A stretch of 64,000 nt of DNA from Gemmiger sp. An194 (GCF_002160145.1 NZ_NFKA01000007.1:62001-126000); one strand, 5' to 3'; counted from the stretch's first letter, positions 10,166-19,205 are shown. Numbers and translations are program-made. Notes: generated by a model from the sequence alone, not told the origin.

Positions 10166-10666
10166 ATGCAATTCGACCTGAAAAAATTTTTTCAGACCGG
10201 CCGCGTGCCTTATCACGCGGAGCTGCAGCTGGACCTGAGTGATTATGACTTCCCGGGTTACCAGATCACGCAGCCGGTCACGGGCACCTTTGACGCCGCG
10301 CTGAATGGCGAGGGCGTTGTGCTGCGGCTCAGCTTGCATGCGCTGGCACAGGCAGAATGTGCCCGTTGCCTCACACCGGTGGAATATCCCTGTTCGCTGG
10401 AACAGGAATGGCTGGTGCGCGAAAGCGAACTGAGCAATGAATATCAGGAATTACCCATCGATGAGACGGGCAAGCTTTCCGTCAAGGAACTGGCTTGTGA
10501 AGAGCTTGTGATGGAGATTCCCACCGTGCTGCTGTGCAGTGCGGATTGCCAAGGGCTATGCCATGTTTGCGGTAAACCCAAAGCAGCGGGGTGCACCTGC
10601 TGTGAGGGGGGCTCCACTACCCCCGTAGACGAACGGCTTGCTATATTAAAACAACTGCTGAATTAA
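10166..10666 (+). CDS. yceD: YceD/DUF177 family protein
   Basis: DUF177 proteins are usually encoded next to rpmF and are linked to 23S rRNA accumulation. The 166 residues show the family layout: an N-terminal beta domain, the CARCL motif, the acidic ELVMEIPTVLLCSADC segment, then paired cysteines CHVCGK and CTCC, which suggest metal binding, and a closing PVDERLAILKQLL helix. It is followed 27 nt later by rpmF, the classic pairing. Confidence 0.9.
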   Translation: MQFDLKKFFQTGRVPYHAELQLDLSDYDFPGYQITQPVTGTFDAALNGEGVVLRLSLHALAQAECARCLTPVEYPCSLEQEWLVRESELSNEYQELPIDETGKLSVKELACEELVMEIPTVLLCSADCQGLCHVCGKPKAAGCTCCEGGSTTPVDERLAILKQLLN

Positions 10667-10693
10667 CTTCATTCACATTGAGGAGGTGCTAAA

Positions 10694-10876
10694 ATGGCAG
10701 TACCCAAGAGAAAGGTTTCCAAGGCACGGCGTGACAAGCGTCGCTCCTCTGTGTGGAAGCTGGAAGCCCCTGCACTGGTAAAGTGCAGCCAGTGTGGCGA
10801 GTACAAGCTCCCCCACCAGGTATGCGGCAATTGCGGCTACTACAAGGGCAAGGAAATCATCAAGAAGGAAGCGTAA
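10694..10876 (+). CDS. rpmF: 50S ribosomal protein L32
   Basis: L32 is a small large-subunit protein. The 60 residues begin MAVPKRKVSKARRDKRR and carry a zinc ribbon with C31, C34, C44 and C47, so this is the zinc-requiring form. AGGAGG precedes the ATG. It is co-transcribed with yceD and ends at a terminator. Confidence 0.98.
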   Translation: MAVPKRKVSKARRDKRRSSVWKLEAPALVKCSQCGEYKLPHQVCGNCGYYKGKEIIKKEA

Positions 10877-10895
10877 TCCGCTTTCCGTAAGAGCT

Positions 10896-10924
10896 AGGGG
10901 AGGGCTTACGCCTTCCCCTTTTTC
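10896..10924 (+). terminator. Terminator after rpmF
   Basis: A 9-bp stem with one G-T pair (10896-10904 with 10911-10919), 6-nt loop, then TTTTTC. Confidence 0.85.
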
Positions 10925-10968
10925 TTGTGCGGTGCAAAACCTGTTGAAAAGGAAGGTGCAAAACTGGC

Positions 10969-12282
10969 ATGGCAGTACGCGTGAAAAGCGTGCAGAAGGG
11001 CTCGGCAGCCGAAGCGCTGGGCCTGAGCGCCGGGTCGATGCTCTATTCGGCTGACGGCAACGAAATCAACGATATGCTGGATTACCAGTTCTACACCGCC
11101 GGCGAACGCTTCGAGCTGGCCGTGATGAAGGACGGCCAGCTGGATTATCTGAAGGTGGAAAAGGGCGAATACGAGCCTCTGGGCTGTGAGTTCGAGACCT
11201 ATCTGATCGACCAGAAGCATTCCTGTGCAAACCATTGCATGTTCTGCTTCATCGATCAGCTGCCCAAGGGCCTGCGGGAAACCCTGTATTTCAAGGACGA
11301 CGACGAGCGCCTGTCGTTCTTGTTCGGCAACTATGTGACCCTGACCAATCTGAACGAGCATGAGGTGGAGCGCATCAAGAAGATGCACATTTCGCCCATC
11401 AACATCTCGGTGCACACCACCAATCCGGAGCTGCGGGTACGGATGATGGCCAACAAGCGGGCGGGCGAGGTGCTCAAATATCTGGATGAATTTGCCGAGG
11501 CGGGTATCCAGATGAACTGCCAGCTGGTGCTGTGCCGGGGCGTGAACGACGGCGACGAACTGCGCCGCACGCTGGACAAGCTCACCGGCATGTACCCGGC
11601 GGTGCAGAGCATCGCAGCGGTGCCCAGCGGCCTGACCGATTACCGCAAGGGCCTTTACAAGCTGGAGGCCTATGACGCGGCTACCAGTGCCGCCGTGCTG
11701 GATATCCTGGAGGAATACGGCGACCGCTGCAAGGCGCAGAATGGCTGCCGTATGGTCTATCCCGGCGACGAGTGGTACCTGTGCGCCGGGCGGCCCATTC
11801 CCGGCGGCGATTTCTATGAGGATTTCCCCCAGCTGGAAAACGGTGTGGGCATGTGGCGCATGTTCCGGGACGAATTCCTGGCGGAGCTGACCTTTGCCCA
11901 CCGGCGTATTCCCATTCCCCGGAACATCGATGTGGTCACCGGAACTCTGGCGGCACCGCTGATCCGGGAGATGATGGCCGAGCTGACCCGCCGTCACCGC
12001 AGTGTGAAGGTGCATGTGCATCCCATCAAAAATAATTTCTTCGGCGGCAACGTGAGCGTGGCCGGTCTGGTCACCGCCACCGATATCATCGACCAGTGCA
12101 AGGGCAAGCTGAAAAGCAAGCACCTGGGTGTGCCGGAAGTGATGCTGCGGGACGAAAAAGACCTGTTCCTGGATTCCAAGTCCATCGCGGATCTGGAAAG
12201 CGCTCTGGGCGTGAAGGTGCATATCCTGCCCAGCGGCGGCGGCGATCTGGTACGGACGCTGCTGGCGCACAAGCTGGCCTGA
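10969..12282 (+). CDS. DUF512 radical-SAM-like protein with PDZ domain
   Basis: The 437-residue protein has an N-terminal PDZ-like domain (about 1-65), then a cysteine motif CANHCMFC (86-93) of radical-SAM spacing CxxxCxxC, a TIM-barrel-like middle and a C-terminal DUF512 region ending LPSGGGDLV. The family is usually encoded just upstream of der, as here. Its reaction is unknown to me; an Fe-S oxidoreductase or SAM-radical role is inferred from the motif. The start at 10969 has AAGGAAGG upstream. Confidence 0.88.
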   Translation: MAVRVKSVQKGSAAEALGLSAGSMLYSADGNEINDMLDYQFYTAGERFELAVMKDGQLDYLKVEKGEYEPLGCEFETYLIDQKHSCANHCMFCFIDQLPKGLRETLYFKDDDERLSFLFGNYVTLTNLNEHEVERIKKMHISPINISVHTTNPELRVRMMANKRAGEVLKYLDEFAEAGIQMNCQLVLCRGVNDGDELRRTLDKLTGMYPAVQSIAAVPSGLTDYRKGLYKLEAYDAATSAAVLDILEEYGDRCKAQNGCRMVYPGDEWYLCAGRPIPGGDFYEDFPQLENGVGMWRMFRDEFLAELTFAHRRIPIPRNIDVVTGTLAAPLIREMMAELTRRHRSVKVHVHPIKNNFFGGNVSVAGLVTATDIIDQCKGKLKSKHLGVPEVMLRDEKDLFLDSKSIADLESALGVKVHILPSGGGDLVRTLLAHKLA

Positions 12283-12342
12283 CCGCCGGTATGGAACCCC
12301 CGTGCCCGAAGGGGCAGAAACAACTGAGAAAAGGAGGCTCTT

Positions 12343-13671
12343 ATGGCAAAACCTATCGTTGCAGTGGTGGGCCGCCCCAACGTGGGCAAATCCACCCTGT
12401 TCAATAAATTGATCGGTCAGCGGCTGGCCATCGTGGAGGATACCCCCGGTGTGACCCGCGACCGTATCTTCGGCGACTGCGAGTGGCAGAACCACACCTT
12501 CCTGCTGGTGGATACCGGCGGTATCGAGATGGGCGAGGACGACATCCAGACCCATATCCGCCACCAGGCCCAGCTGGCCATCGACGCGGCGGAGTGCATC
12601 ATCATGGTGGTGGACCTGCGGGCCGGTGTGACCGCCCAGGACCAGGACATCGCCAACCAGCTGATGCGCAGCGGCAAGCCCGTTGTGCTGGCGGTCAACA
12701 AGGTGGACCGGATCGGCGAGCCCCCCATGGAGTTGTACGATTTCTACAGCCTGGGTCTGGGCGAACTGTACCCTATCTCCAGCGTACACGGCCACGGCAC
12801 CGGCGATCTGCTGGATGCGGTGTGCCAGTACCTGAACTTTGACGATGAGAACGGCGAAGAGGACGAGCGCATCACCGTTGCGGTGATCGGCCGTCCCAAC
12901 GTGGGCAAGTCCAGCCTGATCAACCACATCCTGGGCGAGAACCGGATGATCGTAGCCAACCAGGCAGGTACCACCCGCGACGCCATCGACTCCCAGGTGG
13001 ACAACAAATACGGCAGCTTCATCTTCACCGATACTGCGGGCCTGCGCAAGCGGGGCAAGGTGGAGGAAGGCGTGGAGCGCTACAGCGTGCTGCGCAGCCT
13101 GGCCGCCGTGGAGCGCAGCCGGGTGTGCGTGATCATGATTGACGCCACCGTGGGCTTCACCGAGCAGGACTCCAAGGTGGCGGGCTATGCCCATGAGCAG
13201 GGCAAGGCCTGCATCATCGCCGTGAACAAGTGGGACGCGGTGGAAAAGGACGACAAGACCATGGATGTGCAGCGCAAGAAGCTGATGAACGACTTTAGCT
13301 TCATGAGCTATGCACCCATCATCTTCATCAGCGCCAAGACCGGCCAGCGCGTGGACCGGCTGTTTGAGCTGATCAAGTACGTGGACAGCCAGAATGCCCT
13401 GCGCGTGACCACCGGTATGCTGAACGAGCTGCTGGCCCGTGCCACCGCCCGCGTACAGCCCCCCAGCGATAAGGGCCGCCGCCTGAAGATCTACTACATG
13501 ACCCAGATCTCCACCCGGCCGCCCACGTTTGTGTGCTTCGTGAACCGGAAGGACCTGTTCCACTTCTCCTATCAGCGCTACATCGAGAACCAGATCCGTG
13601 AGACCTTCGGCCTGGAAGGAACCCCCGTGCGCATGGTCGTGCGGGAACGGGGCGACGGCAGCACCAAGTAA
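12343..13671 (+). CDS. der: Ribosome-biogenesis GTPase Der (EngA)
   Basis: Der acts in late assembly of the 50S subunit. It has two GTPase domains in tandem, with P-loops GRPNVGKST (10-18) and GRPNVGKSS (about 183-191), G3 motifs DTGG and DTAG, G4 motifs NKVD and NKWD, and a C-terminal KH-like domain ending near PVRMVVRERG. The length of 442 is normal. AAAGGAGG precedes the ATG. plsY follows 42 nt later, so the two are probably one transcript. Confidence 0.98.
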   Translation: MAKPIVAVVGRPNVGKSTLFNKLIGQRLAIVEDTPGVTRDRIFGDCEWQNHTFLLVDTGGIEMGEDDIQTHIRHQAQLAIDAAECIIMVVDLRAGVTAQDQDIANQLMRSGKPVVLAVNKVDRIGEPPMELYDFYSLGLGELYPISSVHGHGTGDLLDAVCQYLNFDDENGEEDERITVAVIGRPNVGKSSLINHILGENRMIVANQAGTTRDAIDSQVDNKYGSFIFTDTAGLRKRGKVEEGVERYSVLRSLAAVERSRVCVIMIDATVGFTEQDSKVAGYAHEQGKACIIAVNKWDAVEKDDKTMDVQRKKLMNDFSFMSYAPIIFISAKTGQRVDRLFELIKYVDSQNALRVTTGMLNELLARATARVQPPSDKGRRLKIYYMTQISTRPPTFVCFVNRKDLFHFSYQRYIENQIRETFGLEGTPVRMVVRERGDGSTK

Positions 13672-13713
13672 AACAGCCGCAAAGCGGGAAACAACAAAGG
13701 AGCGTGTGAATCC

Positions 13714-14376
13714 ATGGCGTTAGAACAAGCGTTTATTCTGATGATGGCCGTCTCCGTTGTGATTGGTTATCTGCTGGGCAGCATCAATTTCGGCGTGGTG
13801 GTGAGCAAGGGCCTCTACCATGAGGACGTGCGTACCAAGGGCAGCGGCAATGCCGGTACCACAAATATCCTGCGCACCTACGGCAAAAAGGCCGCAGCGC
13901 TGACCCTGGCCGGTGATATGACCAAGGGCGCAGTGGCGGTATGGCTGTGCCACTGGGGTGTGGCCGCACTTACCGGTGCGGATGTGAACGGCGTGTATGC
14001 CGGATATCTGGCTGCCATCGGTGCGGTGTGCGGCCATCTGTGGCCGATCTGGTTCGGCTTCAAGGGCGGCAAGGGCATCGCGGTGGCCGCGGGCGCCATT
14101 CTGGCCAGTGAGCCGGTGGTGCTGCTGGCACTGCTGGTGGTGTTCTTCGCAATCGCTCTTGCCACCCGCATTGTGAGTCTGGCTTCGGTTACCGTTGCGA
14201 TCCTGTATCCCATCCTCACGCTGCTTTGGTCCTGGTACACCCAGCGCAGCCTGCTGTTTACCGGTGTGTGCACCGTGCTGATGGCGGTGCTGGTGGTATG
14301 GATGCATCGGGCCAACATTCAGCGCCTGCTGAACGGCACCGAATACCGCTTCGGCGAAAAGAAAAAGGACGAATAA
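13714..14376 (+). CDS. plsY: Glycerol-3-phosphate acyltransferase PlsY
   Basis: PlsY transfers acyl groups from acyl-phosphate to glycerol-3-phosphate, the first step of membrane phospholipid synthesis. The 220-residue polytopic protein has the three family motifs: GSINFG (with the preceding GYLLGS), the GSGNAGTTNILR loop (about 47-58) and FGFKGGKGIAVAAG (about 114-127). An AAAGGAG site precedes the ATG. The gene after der is followed by a strong terminator. Confidence 0.96.
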   Translation: MALEQAFILMMAVSVVIGYLLGSINFGVVVSKGLYHEDVRTKGSGNAGTTNILRTYGKKAAALTLAGDMTKGAVAVWLCHWGVAALTGADVNGVYAGYLAAIGAVCGHLWPIWFGFKGGKGIAVAAGAILASEPVVLLALLVVFFAIALATRIVSLASVTVAILYPILTLLWSWYTQRSLLFTGVCTVLMAVLVVWMHRANIQRLLNGTEYRFGEKKKDE

Positions 14377-14389
14377 TCAAACTGTTCTG

Positions 14390-14428
14390 CAGCCCTTCGG
14401 GAAGATCTTCCCGAAGGGCTGTTTTTTT
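14390..14428 (+). terminator. Terminator after plsY
   Basis: A perfect inverted repeat spanning 14390-14421 is followed by seven T's. Confidence 0.93.
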
Positions 14429-14471
14429 GCTGGAAAATGCCGGTGATTTTTTCACGATTTTCAAAGAGCTT

Positions 14472-14500
14472 TTGCAGAATTTTCACAGCCGGACGATACA
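14472..14500 (+). promoter_or_regulatory. Candidate promoter of the ABC export operon
   Basis: TTGCAG (14472-14477) and GATACA (14495-14500) are 17 bp apart; TACACT at 14497-14502 is an alternative -10 at 19 bp. Either would start transcription near 14508, at the edge of the structured element that follows. Confidence 0.45.
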
Positions 14501-14508
14501 CTCAAACT

Positions 14509-14573
14509 AGGGAAAGGCGGGCGCAGAGCGCCCGAAAAGGCCTCGGGCGAAAGAAACTGAGGCCGCCTTTTTT
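14509..14573 (+). promoter_or_regulatory. Structured leader RNA ending in a T-run, before the ABC operon
   Basis: Three pairings can be drawn: a 7-bp hairpin with a 3-nt loop (14518-14524 with 14528-14534), a 6-bp hairpin (14539-14544 with 14559-14564), and an outer 8-bp stem (14513-14520 with 14563-14570). The outer stem competes with both inner ones. The element ends in TTTTTT (14568-14573), like an intrinsic terminator, 53 nt before the start codon. I match it to no riboswitch class known to me. An attenuator is the simplest reading. Confidence 0.55.
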
Positions 14574-14625
14574 ATGTTGCAGCCGTTGCCCGGCCGGGCG
14601 GCGGAACAAAAGGAGTGTGGCTTTT

Positions 14626-15729
14626 TTGATTCAAGTGGAGCATCTCACCAAGCGTTATGGCAGCCATCTTGCGGTGGATGACATCTCGTTTGAAGTGGAG
14701 GAGGGCATCGTATATGGATTGCTGGGTCCCAACGGCGCAGGCAAATCCACCACGATGAACATTCTGACCGGTTATCTTTCCGCCACCAGCGGCACGGTGG
14801 CCATCGATGGGCACGACATTCTGGAGGAGGCCAGCGCGGCGAAGGCCTGTGTGGGCTATCTGCCCGAGCAGCCGCCCCTGTATGTGGATATGACGCCCCG
14901 GGAGTATCTGATGTTTGTGGCCGAGCTGAAAAAGGTGAAGCGGGCCGAGCGCGCCGCGCAGGTGGAGCAGGCCATGGACCGCACCGGCCTGGCGGAGATG
15001 GAGCACCGGCTGATCAAGAATCTGTCCAAGGGCTACCGCCAGCGTGTGGGCCTGGCCGCTGCGCTGCTGAGCAGCCCCAAGGTCATCATTCTGGATGAGC
15101 CCACTGTGGGCCTGGACCCGGCTCAGGTGATTGAGATCCGCAGTCTGATCAAGGAGCTGGGCCGGGACCACACTGTGATCCTTTCCAGTCACATCCTCAG
15201 CGAGGTGAGCACCCTGTGCGATAAGGTGCTGATCATCGCCAAGGGTAAGCTGGTGGCGCAGGGCACCCCTGAGGAGCTGGCCCAGCGGCTCGCCGCCGGT
15301 TCTTCTTTGAATATTACCGCTTTGGGCGAGGCGGAGGCAGTGAAGAATGCGCTGCTCACCGTGCCCGGCGTGAGCGAGGTCCAGATCACCGGCCAGCAGA
15401 ATGGCGAGACCAGCGCCACCGTGCAGGTGCCCCAGGGCGAGGATCTGCGGGCAGCGGTCAGCGCCGCGCTGGCAGCGGCCGGATGCCCGGTTCTGGGCCT
15501 GACCACCGCCTCCATGAGCCTGGAGGACGTATTCCTGCAGCTCACCGCACAGGCAGGCGACGAGGAGGCACAGGAGGTCCTGGAGAACCAGGAGGAAGCG
15601 ACCCTGCGTCCGGAGGACCTGGAATTTGTGCAGGATGCGGTGGAGAGCACCGCGCAGCCTGACGAGGAAGAAATCGAGCAGGAGGATGCGTCCGCCCAGG
15701 CGGAAGAAGAGGAGGCGGACAAGCAATGA
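14626..15729 (+). CDS. ABC transporter ATPase, GldA-like
   Basis: This is the ATP-hydrolysing subunit of an ABC-2 type exporter. The start is TTG at 14626, with AGGAG 10 nt upstream; no ATG fits the N-terminal ABC fold. The 367 residues hold Walker A GPNGAGKST, the signature LSKGYRQR (in place of LSGGQ), Walker B VIILDEPT and the H-loop SSHIL. A C-terminal tail of about 60 residues is strongly acidic and glutamate-rich, which is unusual. The stop overlaps the permease start (ATGA). Confidence 0.93.
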   Translation: MIQVEHLTKRYGSHLAVDDISFEVEEGIVYGLLGPNGAGKSTTMNILTGYLSATSGTVAIDGHDILEEASAAKACVGYLPEQPPLYVDMTPREYLMFVAELKKVKRAERAAQVEQAMDRTGLAEMEHRLIKNLSKGYRQRVGLAAALLSSPKVIILDEPTVGLDPAQVIEIRSLIKELGRDHTVILSSHILSEVSTLCDKVLIIAKGKLVAQGTPEELAQRLAAGSSLNITALGEAEAVKNALLTVPGVSEVQITGQQNGETSATVQVPQGEDLRAAVSAALAAAGCPVLGLTTASMSLEDVFLQLTAQAGDEEAQEVLENQEEATLRPEDLEFVQDAVESTAQPDEEEIEQEDASAQAEEEEADKQ

Positions 15730-16589
15730 TCGCTATTTTCAAACGGGAATTCAAGAGCTATTACAGCGGCATGATGGGCTGGCTGCTCACCGGTGTGATG
15801 CTTCTGTTCGGCGGTTTGTATTTTACCGCAGCCAATCTGCAGGGCGGCTACACCAACTATGCCATCTCGCTCTACAGCTTCGTGATCGTGCTGCTGATCT
15901 TCATCCCGCTGCTGTGCATGCGCAGCTTTGCGGAGGAAAAGCGCAGCAAGACCGACCAGCTGCTGCTCACCAGCCCGGTGAGCGTGAGCGGCATCGTGCT
16001 GGGCAAATATCTGGCGCTGCTGGCCATGTTTGCGGTGCCGGTGGCCGTCTTCTGCCTCTACCCGCTGGTTATGCTGCTGCTGGGCGGCGTGGACCTAATG
16101 GCCAGCTACGCGGGCATTCTGGGCTATTTCTTCATGGGCGCGGCCTGCATTGCCGTGTGCATGTATCTTTCCACCCTCACCGAGAACCAGATCATCGCGG
16201 CGCTGTCCGGCTTTGGCGTGCTGCTGGTGGCCTATCTGCTGCCCAGCATCCAGACCCTGTTCACTGCCGGCAGCGGCCTTGCCATGGCCGCCTTTGTGGT
16301 GATTCTGCTGGCGGTGAGTGTGATCGTGGGTCTGCGCAGCCGCACTCTGACTCTGGGTGCCGGTGTGTTCCTGGTGGGCTTTGTGCTGCTGACCATCCTG
16401 TTCAATACCAAAAGCGCCGCGCTCACCAGTGCCTTCACCAGTGTGCTGGGTGCGCTGGCTCTGTTCGAGCCCTTCCTGGAATTTGTGAACGGGCTGTTCA
16501 GCGTTACGGCGCTGGTGTATTACCTGGGCGTGATCGTGCTGTTCCTGTTCCTCACCGGGCAGGCGCTGGAAAAGCGCCGCTGGAACTGA
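15726..16589 (+). CDS. ABC-2 permease, GldF-like
   Basis: The 287-residue membrane protein has about six hydrophobic segments, starting after MIAIFKREFKSYYSGMMGW, a typical ABC-2 N-terminus, and includes MRSFAEEKRSKTDQLLLTSP, the conserved cytoplasmic loop of the GldF/CcmB-like group. It overlaps the ATPase gene by 4 nt, so translation is coupled. It should form the membrane channel for the ATPase upstream. The exported substrate is unknown. Confidence 0.92.
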   Translation: MIAIFKREFKSYYSGMMGWLLTGVMLLFGGLYFTAANLQGGYTNYAISLYSFVIVLLIFIPLLCMRSFAEEKRSKTDQLLLTSPVSVSGIVLGKYLALLAMFAVPVAVFCLYPLVMLLLGGVDLMASYAGILGYFFMGAACIAVCMYLSTLTENQIIAALSGFGVLLVAYLLPSIQTLFTAGSGLAMAAFVVILLAVSVIVGLRSRTLTLGAGVFLVGFVLLTILFNTKSAALTSAFTSVLGALALFEPFLEFVNGLFSVTALVYYLGVIVLFLFLTGQALEKRRWN

Positions 16590-16605
16590 GAGGAGGAAAC
16601 GAGCG

Positions 16606-18111
16606 ATGAAGTTTTTCAAAAAGAAGCAGGAAGAACCTGCACAGGAAAAGCGCAGCCTCCGCCAGTGGGCGGCGCTGATGGTATCCGCGCTGAAGGGGCA
16701 GCCCGCCAGCAAGGCGGTGTTCCAGAACGGCGCCATGGCCAGTGCGCTCACCGCCCTGGTGCTGGTGGCGGTGATTCTGGTGAACCTGATGGTGGGTATG
16801 CTGCCCAGCAAATACACTCAGTGGGATATGAGCCAGAACGGGCTTTACTCCATTGGCGACACCACCAAGGAGCTGCTGGCAGGCCTTGAGCAGGATGTGA
16901 CCTTCTATTATCTTGCCCAGAGCGGCTATGAGAGCGAGAGCGTGGTCACCTTCCTGGACCGCTACACCCAGGAGAGCAAGCACCTGAGCTGGGAACAGAA
17001 GGACCCGGCGGTTTACCCCACCTTTGCCCAGCAGTATGGTGCCGAAACCGCCAGTGAGGGCAGCATCATCGTGGTGAGCGGCGACCGCAGCAAGGTGATC
17101 GACGCCAATGATCTTTACACCTACGATTACAGCAACTACTACACCAGTGGCACCTACGATGTGCTGTTCGATGGCGAGCAGCAGTTCACCAGCGCGGTGT
17201 ATTATGTGACCACCCAGGATCTGCCCAAAGTGTACACCCTTACCGGCCACGGCGAGCAGCAGCTCACCAGTGACCAGGAGAACGCCCTGAACATGCAGAA
17301 CATCGATGTGGAGGAGCTGGCCCTGGTATCCAGCGAGGGTATCCCGGAGGATGCGGCGGCGGTGCTGATCGCAGGCCCCACCGTGGACTACACCACCGAT
17401 GACGTGCAGCTGCTGCGGGATTACCTGAGCAGCGGCGGCAAGCTGATCCTGCTGAGCGACAGCGCCGCCAGCACCCCCAATCTGAACGCACTGATGGCGG
17501 ATTACGGTCTGACCGCTCTGAGCGGCCTGGTGGTGGAGGGCAATTCCTCCTACCATGCCCGGGGCTTCAATTACTATCTTCTGCCCCAGATCCAGAGCCA
17601 CGAGGCCACCAGCGGCCTTTCCAACCTGTACGTGATGCTGCCCTATGCCCAGGCCATCCAGTCCGGTGAGCTGGAGAACGTGACGGTGGACAGCCTGCTC
17701 ATCACCAGCTCCTCTGCCTACAACAAGGCTGCAGGTTACGACATGGCCACCACCGACAAGGAGGAGGGCGACCAGGAAGGTCCCTTCGATCTGGCTGTGG
17801 CAGCCACCAAAACCGAAAATGAGGACGAGGGCATTGAATCCCAGGTGATCTGGGTGAGCAGCGTGGCTCTGCTGGACCAGAACGTGAATGCTTCGGTGGG
17901 CGGCGGCAACGACCAGTTCCTGCTGGGCTGTGTCAGCTGGCTCAGCGGACAGGACAGCAGCATCCTGATCGCGGGCAAGAGCCTGAGCAGTGATGTCCTC
18001 ACCGTGAGCGCAGCGGATGCCGCCTTCTGGGGCAATCTGACCACCATTGTGCTGCCGGTGATCTGCCTGATCGCCGGTGCGGCCATTACCATCAAACGGA
18101 GGCGCCAATAA
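16606..18111 (+). CDS. GldG-family ABC auxiliary protein
   Basis: GldG-type proteins are membrane-anchored partners of GldA/GldF exporters with a large extracytoplasmic domain. Of 501 residues, about 45-67 form the first membrane helix, followed by the family stretch KYTQWDMSQNGLYSIGDTTK. The long outer part carries a GATase-like fold region (VLIAGPTVDYTTDDVQLLRDY), and a second helix lies at about 475-493 before a KRRRQ end. GAGGAGG precedes the ATG. Its stop overlaps the next start by 1 nt. Confidence 0.88.
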   Translation: MKFFKKKQEEPAQEKRSLRQWAALMVSALKGQPASKAVFQNGAMASALTALVLVAVILVNLMVGMLPSKYTQWDMSQNGLYSIGDTTKELLAGLEQDVTFYYLAQSGYESESVVTFLDRYTQESKHLSWEQKDPAVYPTFAQQYGAETASEGSIIVVSGDRSKVIDANDLYTYDYSNYYTSGTYDVLFDGEQQFTSAVYYVTTQDLPKVYTLTGHGEQQLTSDQENALNMQNIDVEELALVSSEGIPEDAAAVLIAGPTVDYTTDDVQLLRDYLSSGGKLILLSDSAASTPNLNALMADYGLTALSGLVVEGNSSYHARGFNYYLLPQIQSHEATSGLSNLYVMLPYAQAIQSGELENVTVDSLLITSSSAYNKAAGYDMATTDKEEGDQEGPFDLAVAATKTENEDEGIESQVIWVSSVALLDQNVNASVGGGNDQFLLGCVSWLSGQDSSILIAGKSLSSDVLTVSAADAAFWGNLTTIVLPVICLIAGAAITIKRRRQ

Positions 18112-18842
18112 TGAAAGCAAAGCGAAACCTGATGATCGGTCTGGTGATCCTGCTGGTGATTCTGGCCGCCGGCGTGTTTGCCGCCAAGACCATCAGCGAC
18201 CGGGATGCGGCGGCCAGCGCTTCGGAGGACACCAGCATCAACCTCACCTCCATCACCGCATCCTCTGAGATTGAAAGATTCGGCTACACCTTCGAGGGGG
18301 ACACCCTGAACTTTGAACAGCGGGAAGAGGTGGTGGAGGCAGAGAGCGAATCCACCAGTGAAGCCGCTGATGATTCCGAAAGCACTTCGGCCTCGGAGGA
18401 GACTGAGCCGGAGACCGAGATCGTCTGGTATCTGGCAGATGACCCGGAATACAAACTGAATCAGAGTACCGTGAGCAGCATGCTCACCGCGTTTGTGAAT
18501 CTGGAGGCCAGCCGTCAGCTGACCGAGACCAGCGAGGAATACGGCCTGGAAGAGCCCACCCTCACCTTCTGGATGACTGCAAACGGCGAGACCACCACCT
18601 GGATCTGCGGTGCCACCAACGATGTGACCGGCACCGTTTACCTGCAAAAGCAGGGCGAGGATACGGTCTATCTGGTGGACACCGACAAGGTGACCGTGTT
18701 TGAAAAGAGCCGGATGGATCTGGGCGATACCAGTGATGCCACCGGCGACATCGCCACCAGCGAAGAGGCCACCAGTGAGACAGCGGCCAGCGAGGAGGCT
18801 TCCAGTGAACCAGCCGCCAGTGAAGTGACTTCCGCTGAATAA
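18111..18842 (+). CDS. DUF4340-like membrane-anchored protein
   Basis: The 243 residues begin with a single membrane helix (about 7-25), followed by a Ser/Glu/Thr-rich linker (about 75-105). A compact domain with WYLADDPEYKLNQ and EEYGLEEPTLTFWM then resembles DUF4340, the usual fourth gene of gld-type operons. The tail of about 40 residues consists of imperfect SEEATSE/ASEEASSE repeats. It is the last gene of the four-gene operon and starts in overlap with gldG. Function is unknown; an extracellular partner of the exporter is likely. Confidence 0.75.
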   Translation: MKAKRNLMIGLVILLVILAAGVFAAKTISDRDAAASASEDTSINLTSITASSEIERFGYTFEGDTLNFEQREEVVEAESESTSEAADDSESTSASEETEPETEIVWYLADDPEYKLNQSTVSSMLTAFVNLEASRQLTETSEEYGLEEPTLTFWMTANGETTTWICGATNDVTGTVYLQKQGEDTVYLVDTDKVTVFEKSRMDLGDTSDATGDIATSEEATSETAASEEASSEPAASEVTSAE

Positions 18843-18862
18843 TTTAATCTTCAGGCAATCAG

Positions 18863-18900
18863 AGCCGCCGCGGGGAAAAGTCCTTGCTGCGGCTTTGTTC
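18863..18900 (+). terminator. Terminator after the ABC export operon
   Basis: A 13-pair stem with one mismatch (18863-18876 with 18881-18894) followed by TTGTTCGTTT. Confidence 0.65.
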
Positions 18901-18997
18901 GTTTGGCAAAAAATCGCCGCCCGGCAGGATGCAGCAAAAACGGCGTGCCGCCCGTGGTAGCATGGGTTCACAAAAGCAGAAAAGGGGAGTGGGATTC

Positions 18998-19120
18998 ATG
19001 GGAACGATCCTGTTGCTGTTACTGCTGGGGGCGATGCTGGGCAGTGCGCTGGTCTGCTATGCGGGGGCCTGTGTGTCCGGCCGGGAGGAGCGCCGCGAGG
19101 AGCGGCAGCGAAGGCGATGA
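18998..19120 (+). CDS. Small single-helix membrane protein, hypothetical
   Basis: A 40-residue frame starts with ATG at 18998, preceded by AAGGGGAG. It has one hydrophobic helix (MGTILLLLLLGAMLGSALVC) and a very basic and acidic tail of Arg/Glu residues. The layout, a helix then a charged end, is common for real small membrane proteins. I know no family. A longer in-frame version from 18884 lacks a ribosome site. It lies alone between two operons. Confidence 0.4.
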   Translation: MGTILLLLLLGAMLGSALVCYAGACVSGREERREERQRRR

Positions 19121-19205
19121 GCATGCAAAGAGGGAAAAAGCGGCTCGGAATTTTGCGAATTCTGTGATACAATAAAAGGCAGTATGATCACAGGAGAAAA
19201 ACGCG

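Noticed and set aside
10906-13563. 885-residue open frame on the minus strand
   Set aside because: It is the antisense shadow of the DUF512 and der genes, caused by GC-rich codon bias. Its product is His/Gly/Val-rich without domains, and the plus-strand genes are certain.
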